Source of the DNA: Akebia trifoliata
Lineage: Eukaryota > Streptophyta > Magnoliopsida > Ranunculales > Lardizabalaceae
Direction of reading: 5' to 3'
Length of the DNA: 64,000 nucleotides
NCBI GenBank assembly: GCA_017979445.1
Contig: CM030718.1
Coordinates: forward strand, 29,011,021-29,075,020
Shown: one piece after another, positions 57,108 through 64,000 of the stretch
Layout: each line of letters begins with the position of its first letter
How positions within the stretch are numbered: position 1 is the first letter of the stretch
The notes under the pieces: generated by a model
Told to the model about the DNA's origin: nothing
Databases searched by the model: none
Seen by the model: the letters and a program-made list of their open reading frames with translations, nothing else
Position numbers and translations under genes: made by a program

Positions 57108-60100
57108 ATGGCTCTATTTACAACTCCATCTCCCTCTCTTCGACTCGGATCTCTGTGTCGTCCTCACAGTCACAGAGTTTCCATTGTCACTCATTGCGAT
57201 TCTTTGAGAGGGTTTGAAGCTCGTTTTCTCTCAGTCGATTGTCGAAGATTGAAGTACCGATCGACTGTATCATTCTCTGCTTCGCACGAAGATTTGGTGA
57301 GCTGGATTCAACTAATTACTATTTTGTAAATTTATTAGAATCTATCGTTCCCGTTAGATTTTGTCTATTTCTTGATTGTTTCAATTAATTTGGTTGAAAT
57401 CTGAAGTTTTGATTTATTTATCAAAAATAAAAAAAAAATCTGAAGTTTTGATTTTATCAAATATCAGTATAGCATCAAATGTTGAAAATTAGATATCTTG
57501 TTAGTGAACATAGGTTTTTATGAACTTCTAAGCTTCATAAAAGCGGATGAGGAGCGTTGTTAGTGATTTAGTTTTCTAACATGTTCTGGGGAATTTGATT
57601 TAGCGTATTAAAATTCTGAAATTTGGACTCATTTTTTGTCACTCTTCATGTATCTTCGTGAGTTTCAAATTCAGTATAGTCCCTTTTTGCAAAGTTGAAA
57701 AAAAAAGTATTATGGTTTTAAATGGAAGTTTTTTTTTTTTTTTTGGGACATTGGGAGGAGGGGAGAAGACAATTTTGAATCTTTTGATATCAATAGGTGT
57801 AGTGGGATTTTTTTGAAAGGCTGTGTGAGGCTAATTCTAATGTGAGCATTTCAGAGACAGAGTTGGCATCGGTTTCATAGATTAGTTCTTTCTAGGCGGG
57901 GCTTACATGTTCCATTGCATTTTTTTTATAGGTATAAAGGGTGAAAGCGAAGAAGCATGCAGGGGCGGAGCCAGGATTTTCTTGTAGTGGGGGCAAACTA
58001 TGGTTAGTTGTATAGTTGAAGGACTTGAAAATGAATGGTTTTAGGGAGAAATTCAGAGGTTCTTGGTTAGAAGTTGAAGAAAAGGATATTTAGGTCATTT
58101 CCAATTAGTATATGAGAAGGCCCGGTCAAGAGGAAATGTCATCAACAGGAGGAGAGAAAGGGGGGGGGGGGGAATTGGAGGGAGTTGAGGGTGTGGGGGC
58201 AAATGAGGAGAGAGGTGAGGGAGTGGGGACATATGGGGCATGTAATTAGTTGAAAATATAGGGGTGTCTCAAAGTTCTGTGGGGGCAGTTCCCCCACCAG
58301 CTCCTTACTATCTCCGCCCCTAGAAGTATGCAAGATAGTTTGGAATCAATGGGAGCATTGTATCAAACAAATTGAAGATTTTGTTATTGATGCCCTGCGA
58401 TTTGAACTTTAACGCTGTCTTTGAATTGAGAGAAATGGAGAGAGGAGAAGAGAAAATAAATTTGTTTTTCTCCATTTCTCTTGTTTGGATTGTTAAGTGG
58501 GGGAGAGAAGAGAAAGGAAAAAAATGTGAGATTTTTCTCTCTCCAAAAGTGGACAGATTTGGAGAGAAACCCTTTTATAATTCCAACTCTGCCTCTAAAT
58601 CTCTTTTAAGACATTTTAAAATTCCAAAGCTATCCCAATTTCTCTCCTGTCAATCCAAACATGGTGGAGAGAAACTGAGTTTCTCTTCTCTCCACTTCTC
58701 TCAATCCAAACATAGTGTAAGTAAGGGCAGTTGGGGTTCCAGATCCTTCATTTAGAGAAACTGGGTTATTTGATAAAAGATGATTATTTTTCTCTAGTAA
58801 TGCATGCTAACTGTTAAACCTCTTCTTCCTTATTCTTTTTCTTTTTTGTATTTTCTCTTTCTTGAACTGAATGTGGAATCTTTCATAACCTTTTTGAGAT
58901 ATGCTTCTATATTTGTTTATTTAGAAGCATTCAGAGATTGAAGTGGAGAAGAAAAAGAATGAATTTGGAGTAAGAGCTGAGGAATCACTAGAAGCATGGA
59001 AACAAATGTTGGAATCTTTCAAAGAGCAGGCTATTAAAATGCATGGTTCGTCAGAAGAGGCATTTGATTTGTACTCTAAAAAAGTAATGGTGATTTTAAA
59101 GGAAACTTCAGAGCAGTTGAAAATTCAAGCAGAGAAAGCAAGTTATGATTTGAGTATAATAGCAAAAGAAATTAGCGAAGAAGGTAAAGAATTGCTTTCC
59201 ACAACAGCAGAAAAATCTCCAGAGGGGTTGAAGGAAATTGTGCAAACTTTTACCTCCTCGACTGATGATCTGAAAGAAGTGTCTAAAGTTCGGGACTTTT
59301 ACCTTGGGATTCCATATGGTATGTGTAATGTGTTTCAAATATTGACATTTTGGGTCCTTTGCCTTTTGCTAGTCTTGGTTAGTGCATAGCATACGGTTTT
59401 CAATGGATCATGTTTGGATCGGATTGCGGTCGTTTTGGTACCAACCCGATAATGATTGGATCAGGCTCTTAAAGGATCAAGTTTTTATTGGATCTCAATA
59501 AATTCGGACTAAACCTGATTTAATGTACAAAATCTAAAGAAGCTTCATATGTTTGGATCGGGGCCTTTTTGGATCAAGACACGGTCAATCCAAATCTAAT
59601 CCAATGAGATATCAGATCGGAACCTTATCGGAATCTAAATCACCGAGCCAAACCCAAAGTTATCAGATCGGAATGGATCTGATTTTGGGTCTGATCCGAT
59701 CCATTGACAGCCCTAGCATAGTATGCTGCACATAGGTGGCATGAACTGGTGATGTATGATGACATTTTGATTTTAAACTTTTTCACGAATTTGTCATCCT
59801 GTGTAGGTGCACTTCTTTCTCTTGGGGGGTTTCTCTCCTTCATGCTGACTGGAAGCATTTCCGCCATTAGGTTTGGTGTTGTTCTTGGTGGTACTCTTTT
59901 GGCCTTAAGTATATCAAGTCTAAGATCATGGAAAAGGGGAGAATCATCTGCTCTGGCTTTGAAGGGGCAAGTAGGTTAGTGCTTCCAATGTTGTGGCGCC
60001 TTAAGTGTTTTTCGTGAATTATTTGTTCTGTTTTATAGTTTGAATTAATTTCTTAACTATGCATTTTTACTGAAATTTTATGCTGTAGCAATCGCGACCA

Positions 60101-60597
60101 TAATCTTTCTTAGGGAGATGCGCTTACTTTCTCAGGTAAAAGGCTCTACTTCACATAATTATAATTTTTTAATATGTTCAAAATGTTATCTTAATGTAAA
60201 TTAAATATACTGCTATAACTTCTGTTGAACTAAATCTTCTTCTCTTGAAGTTTCTGATACTTCTTTTCTTGTTCTTGCAGAGGCCATTGTTTACAAGTTC
60301 TCTAATGACCTTCATCAGGTTCCAGCTTTATGCTTTTAATTATATATCTGTATTTATTTTTCCTATGGTTCTTATTTTGAGTTCTAAGATTCCTTCAAAA
60401 GTTCCTTGTTTGCTTGGATTGAGTTCTAATTATTCTAGTGATTGTGCTTTGTCCCCTATTCTGGATCGAGTCTGATTATCTGATAAAAATGGCGTTATCT
60501 GTGCAGTGGTGCGATGGTAATTTTCTATTTGTATAGGAACATGTTAGATGGTGACCAGAATAAAGGACCAAGCTCCGAAAATGGCCTGGGAAATTAG
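57108..60597 (+). CDS. FAX3-type plastid fatty-acid export protein (Tmemb_14 family)
   Basis: Membrane protein of the plastid envelope FAX family, which moves free fatty acids out of the plastid for lipid assembly. Exons: 57108-57296, 58925-59318, 59807-59974, 60089-60135, 60281-60318, 60507-60597; phases agree, 308 residues. Residues 1 to about 55 are Ser/Arg-rich without acidic clusters, as in a chloroplast transit peptide. Residues 64-190 are a long charged, amphipathic helical region (for example ESLEAWKQMLESFKEQAIK), resembling apolipoprotein-like helices. The C-terminal Tmemb_14 domain has about four hydrophobic segments: ALLSLGGFLSFMLTG, FGVVLGGTLLALSIS, AIATIIFL and GAMVIFYLYR. The length and long helical insert point to FAX3 rather than FAX1, FAX2 or the short ER members. 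Introns 1 and 2 carry a hAT MITE, a Tourist-like MITE and a dispersed repeat. Confidence 0.9.
57960..58322. mobile_element. hAT-type MITE in FAX intron 1
   Basis: 363 bp with terminal inverted repeats CAGGGGCGGAG and CTCCGCCCCTA, typical hAT ends. The flanking 8-mers GAAGCATG (57952-57959) and GAAGTATG (58323-58330) differ at one base. A G-run at 58159-58170 lies inside. Confidence 0.8.
58413..58717. mobile_element. Tourist-like (PIF/Harbinger) MITE, family T, copy 3 (FAX intron 1)
   Basis: 305 bp; left end CGCTGTCTTTGAATTGAGAG, right end inverse of CACTATGTTTGGATTGAGAG, about 25 of 30 positions matching. Flanked by TAA on both sides (58410-58412 and 58718-58720), the target duplication of PIF/Harbinger elements. 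Confidence 0.7.
59400..59716. repeat. Dispersed 'GATCCGATCC' repeat, copy 2 (FAX intron 2)
   Basis: Shares with 49130-49457 the blocks 'gttatcagatcggaa' and 'gggtctgatccgatccatt' then 'agccctag'. It fills most of FAX intron 2. Ends unresolved. Confidence 0.5.
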
Positions 60598-61689
60598 CGT
60601 GCTTGTGCAAGGTTTAGTATTTTTCTCTTTCTCATCGTTTTACCATTTATCATCCAAAGTTGTAATGGGTCCACTTCTGAAGTGTGTGTTTGGTAACACT
60701 TCTGAAGTCTGAATGGATGTGGTCCACCTTTAAAATTCAGACTTCAGAAGCTTTATTTCCATTTGTTTCATTTCATATTTCAGACTTCAGAACCGAAATT
60801 CAGAAGTTTTGAACCAGCAATGGGGGACACTGACACTTCTGAAGGCTGATTTCTAGTTTCCAGACTTCAGAAGTGTTACCAAATCTGTCTGCGATTCTCA
60901 CTCGAAAAACAAAAAAAATTATTAGGTTATGCTTCACAACTTGAAAACAATCACATGGGCATTTCGTCGATCTTATCATCCAAGTTTTGTTTCCAACTTC
61001 CATTTGTTTTTTTTTTGTTTGAAGAGAAGAATGGGTTCTTCCCTCCTGTTAAGTATCAAGTACTTGTTATTTAGATCATTCTGAAATTCATTTTAATAAA
61101 GCTCAACACTTCGCACGAAACTTGGTTTTCTGTATAAATCAGGTAGAAGAAGCTAGGTTTAATGGATTAGGATGCTTTGGAGGGTCTATGGAAGTAAAAT
61201 AACGACAGAAACAACAAATGTGAGTTGGGGTCGGCAAAGAATCTTGCATCCAAAATGTTCCTCATTTTAATGAGGTAAATGTAAACATTCCTCAATTTTT
61301 GTTGTAGTTTTTTACGATGGTTTTGATAAATGTGAGGAATATATATGGCTTGTTTCAAGAGTGGTGGTTATTATGTATGAGAAGTTGTGCCTTCAGCCAA
61401 TCTATTGGTCTCTTTCGTTCTAGAGATTGAAACAAATTATTTCCATCTAATCCGATTCGTACGATTGGTTGTTAACGTGAACCTTAATTCGAACCAAGGA
61501 ACCACAGATAATATAGGTCCAAGCCATCCTTAAACTCATCAGTATAGATTCACATTGAATAGAACCAAACCATCAAACACTCTCTCTCTCTCTCACTCAA
61601 AATCCAAGCCCAGCCTAACACTACAATTCCAAAAACATTAAAAGATATAATCTGAACTTTGGGAGAAAGAAATACAAAGAAAACAATCA
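60598..61689. other. Intergenic region downstream of FAX and of the His/Cys-rich gene
   Basis: The convergent 3' ends of the two genes meet here. It holds an inverted-repeat element at 60689-60893 with arms 'tttggtaacacttctgaagt' and 'acttcagaagtgttaccaaa'. Apart from a (TC)n tract near 61578 I see nothing in the remainder. Confidence 0.55.
60689..60893. mobile_element. MITE with TTTGGTAACACTTCTGAAG ends
   Basis: 205 bp, terminal inverted repeats of about 25 bp; the word 'ttcagacttcagaa' and variants recur several times inside. No convincing target-site duplication was seen, so the superfamily is open. Confidence 0.6.
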
Positions 61690-61905
61690 TTAAAAATGCT
61701 GGTGGTGTCTACGGTCATCCAATCCAAAGCACTGCAAGAGAGGGTAACAAGCAACAAAGAAGCATCTCCCAAGTCCTCTAATCATAGAAGAAATTAGCAA
61801 ACATGGGCAGCAACAACATCCCAATAATTGATCATCATAAGGGCTATCACTTCCATGGTCATGGTGATGGTGATGGTGATGGTGATGACCATGATGATGC
61901 CCCAT
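61690..61905 (-). CDS. Small His-rich/Cys-rich protein, 71 residues
   Basis: Single-exon frame. Residues 1-17 are mostly histidine (MGHHHGHHHHHHHHHDHG), followed by a short acidic stretch, then a GCCCCPC cluster (29-35) leading into a hydrophobic segment with further Cys (FFVACYPLLQCFG) and a His-rich end (RRHHQHF). I recognise no named family, though small plant proteins with a Cys cluster before a hydrophobic stretch are known (cysteine-rich transmembrane type). The composition suggests metal binding and membrane association; both are inference. The codons of the His run make a (CAT/CAC)n microsatellite, so length may vary. That the frame is translated is likely but unproven. Confidence 0.65.
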   Translation of the reverse strand: MGHHHGHHHHHHHHHDHGSDSPYDDQLLGCCCCPCLLISSMIRGLGRCFFVACYPLLQCFGLDDRRHHQHF

Positions 61906-62511
61906 CTTCCTTCCTCTGATAAATTAACAAAAATTAGAAAAAAAAAAAAAAAAGAGACCCAGAAACTCCCTATACCAGTGAGAGAGCTCTTGATCTTAAA
62001 CAAATTTTAATCTTTTATAGAGATGATCAAATACCCATTGCTCAAAACAGAAAAAGTTACTAAAACTTCATGGAAACCAAAAAAAAAAAAAAAAACCTTT
62101 GTGATTCTTCTTTGTAGCTAAAATAATGCTCCGATGTTGTGCAAGGCAAATCCAGAACCAAATCCAAATACCAGAGCCTTATAGGTTTCAATTTCAAATC
62201 AGATCCGAACCCAATTTTCTTTGATCGTTTGATTTTGAGAAAGAAAAGGGAGGCCTTCGAGATTTTTTTTATTTTTATTTTTAAATAATATTGTAATCAC
62301 AATTTGATTAGGAAATAAATACATTGGGCTGCGTAAACGGCTTGATTAAGAGCCCAAGGTGTTTTAAACACCAACTAAAACATGCCACGAAGACAAATAA
62401 CATATTTTATGGAAACGGGACACCGTACTGGATCCTGAGTCATATTTAAGAAGGCAATAAGTTGCGAATGGTAATGCAGTATTGATAGCTGTAACACGTC
62501 AATTGCGCGTT

Positions 62512-62592
62512 CTTCACGTGTCATGTTTTTTCTGCACGAGGAGTTGGGTAGTGTTACCCTACTCCTCGTCCCATTGCCACGTGTCACTTTCT
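62512..62592. repeat. Palindromic element with CACGTG words
   Basis: The core is a strong hairpin: ACGAGGAGTTGGGTA, loop GTGT, TACCCTACTCCTCGT, with one mismatch. Outside it are 'tcacgtgtcat' (left) and 'gccacgtgtcac' (right), each with a CACGTG core. It could be a MITE end pair or a regulatory cluster some 600 bp upstream of the small His/Cys-rich gene. Confidence 0.5.
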
Positions 62593-63444
62593 TTTGGCAT
62601 GATTGCTTTGGAGATAAATCTATCCGGGAAGAAATTCGTTTTCCATTTTGCCCAAACAGAAAATCTCTTTTCATAGGAAAATGAATTCTTGAGAAATGTG
62701 AAAATTTATCACTTGAAAATTATACTTTCTAGAAAAAATATTTTCCTAACCATATTCCCATATGAAAATTCCTAGCGGGACTTTGTTTTCACTGTGTCCC
62801 CCCCCCCCCCAAGTGAAAAACATGTATGGTTACATCCAAACATCCTCGTTAGTGCAGTGTGAAACACAGTGAAAAATGAAGTCCTCTAGCATGATTCTTC
62901 AAATTATGCACTTGAAAACTGACTCAATCAACACGTAGGACTTTCCCGAAGGGTGGGGATACTCACAATAAGCCAAAAATGAAGAAGAAAAGAGTCATGT
63001 TTTTTCAGTAAGTTTTGTATTATTCTTTATTCGAGTCCGTGTGTCGAATGAAGTGAGACATTTTTATTAATCTAAATTAGAAGGAGACATGTGCAAACAC
63101 ACATGTATCAAAAGGGGTCTTTCTAGATTTTGTGGTAAAAAAGATGATTTTTCTAATTTTAAAAATTAAACAAGATTGTAATTTTCTTGATTTTTTACTA
63201 AAATGATCTTAATTATATTAAATATAAATATTAAAGTAGGGATATTTATAATCATTCAAATTTGGTGTCAATCATCCATTCTTACTCCACTTCTCTTTCA
63301 TTATAATAGTAAAGATGAAATTCAGACCCAATAACATAGGGGTCTAATGTCCCAATGAAGGAAATAAGCTCTCTTGAGAGCACTAGAATTTTTAAAAAAG
63401 ATTTGAGTTTGTCGTAGAGAATTCCATATCAAATTTTTTAAGTT

Positions 63445-63576
63445 GTTGGAGCGACCTCAAGCTGGAATCTCATATAAATGTCTTTTTCCCTTGTATCTCG
63501 ATGAAAAGTATTTATGTTTCCCATACACTTTCATGTCTACAAGTGTGATACGAGGTTCCAGCCCGAGTCACTTCAT
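63445..63576. mobile_element. Fold-back MITE, family G, copy 4
   Basis: Left 'ttggagcgacctcaagctgg', right 'ccagcccgagtcacttcatc', with inner arms 'tgtatctcgatgaaaagta' and 'cactttcatgtctacaagtg' resembling copy 3. Degenerate ends. Confidence 0.45.
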
Positions 63577-63754
63577 CATTTTTCATTTTTTAATCGAATC
63601 CAAGCGAAAATTTGAGTCGTAAGTGAAGGTGACGTAGGAAGTAAGAACATGTGACACATTCAAGAGGAGACACCCGAGCCAAGGCAAGACATGGGTTGTG
63701 AGATTGGATTTTGTGTCCAACCAGTGTTGTAAAACGTTTTATGGTGAGCATGAG

Positions 63755-64000
63755 ATGCATCACAATCAACCCATCTCTCGTAAATTCTCAAATCTAAGTA
63801 ATATTAATCTGCCATCCCTCATCAATGCCAAGATCAGGGCCTTTGTTCAACAAGGAAAATATTTAGAAGCCCTGCAATTGTACACTGGAACTGAAACTAC
63901 CCATTCTCCTCAAAAGCCTGACAAATTCACCCTCCCTTCTCTTCTCAAAGCCTGTGCTTGCCTTTCAAATCAAAACCATGGAAAGAAAATCCACTCCACC
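63755..64000 (+). CDS. Pentatricopeptide repeat (PPR) protein, N-terminal part, cut by the window edge
   Basis: 82 codons are present, open to the last base. The sequence INAKIRAFVQQGKYLEALQL followed by PDKFTLPSLLKACACL and HGKKIHS is the classic PPR pattern of PLS-type proteins: a helical repeat, then KPDxFTxPSLLKACA, then GKxIHS. Such proteins bind organellar RNA and act in editing or processing. The chosen ATG starts MHHNQPISRK; two upstream ATGs (63741, 63750) are out of frame. Organelle targeting is expected for the family but the visible start is too short to judge. The rest lies beyond the window. Confidence 0.85.
   Translation, partial: MHHNQPISRKFSNLSNINLPSLINAKIRAFVQQGKYLEALQLYTGTETTHSPQKPDKFTLPSLLKACACLSNQNHGKKIHST

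Larger units (their letters stand above)
61906..63754. other. Intergenic region between the His/Cys-rich gene and the PPR gene
   Basis: Contains the leader and promoter of the minus-strand small protein, a truncated relative (62345-62441) of the MITE at 984-1184, a hairpin near 62500-62600, a C-run at 62799-62811 and a family G fold-back (63445-63576). No gene is supported. Confidence 0.55.

Noticed and set aside
61828..62010. Plus-strand frame of alternating Met/Val
   Set aside because: It is the antisense shadow of the His-run microsatellite in the small His/Cys-rich gene.
1..64000. CRISPR arrays, bacterial operons or phage genes
   Set aside because: No regularly spaced direct repeats or bacterial gene organisation; all genes have plant introns.

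Overview
The window is nuclear DNA of a flowering plant. Every recognisable gene is intron-rich with plant GT...AG introns, the intergenic DNA is AT-rich and full of short transposons, and the gene families are plant-type: a VAL/HSI2 B3 repressor, a group I bZIP, a plastid FAX protein and a PPR protein. The species cannot be told from the sequence. Seven complete genes and one gene cut by the window edge are supported. The spliced models of the six multi-exon genes keep one open frame from ATG to stop, and exon coordinates are given in each entry.

Layout. 1-5427: gene-free, nested fold-back elements and an RTE-type LINE remnant. 5428-21020 (-): nardilysin-like M16 metalloprotease, 19 exons, with large introns holding LINE, SINE and MITE insertions and a piece of the mitochondrial nad1 gene. 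23711-26784 (-): group I bZIP factor (bZIP18/bZIP52 type). 28707-37934 (-): VAL/HSI2-type B3 repressor, apparently without its usual linker between PHD-like and B3 domains. 37935-42942: gene-poor spacer. 42943-46321 (+): plant-specific protein of unknown function. 49638-55244 (+): Arc1p/AIMP1-like tRNA-binding protein. 57108-60597 (+): FAX3-type plastid fatty-acid export protein. 61690-61905 (-): 71-residue His/Cys-rich protein. 63755-64000 (+): start of a PPR protein.

These are independent eukaryotic genes, not an operon. From memory, the Arabidopsis counterparts fall in two paralogous blocks, At1g06850-At1g06900 (bZIP52, nardilysin-like) and At2g40620-At2g40660 (bZIP18, unknown protein, OB-fold protein). 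This window would then keep the unduplicated ancestral order, with a VAL gene between.

I found no new enzymatic or defence system. The most noteworthy items are a complete 314-bp TRIM retrotransposon with intact target-site duplication, three copies of one hAT-type MITE each with its own 8-bp duplication, a Mutator-type fold-back element with a perfect 9-bp duplication, a nuclear copy of nad1 exon d with both flanking group II intron ends, and the linker-less VAL gene.
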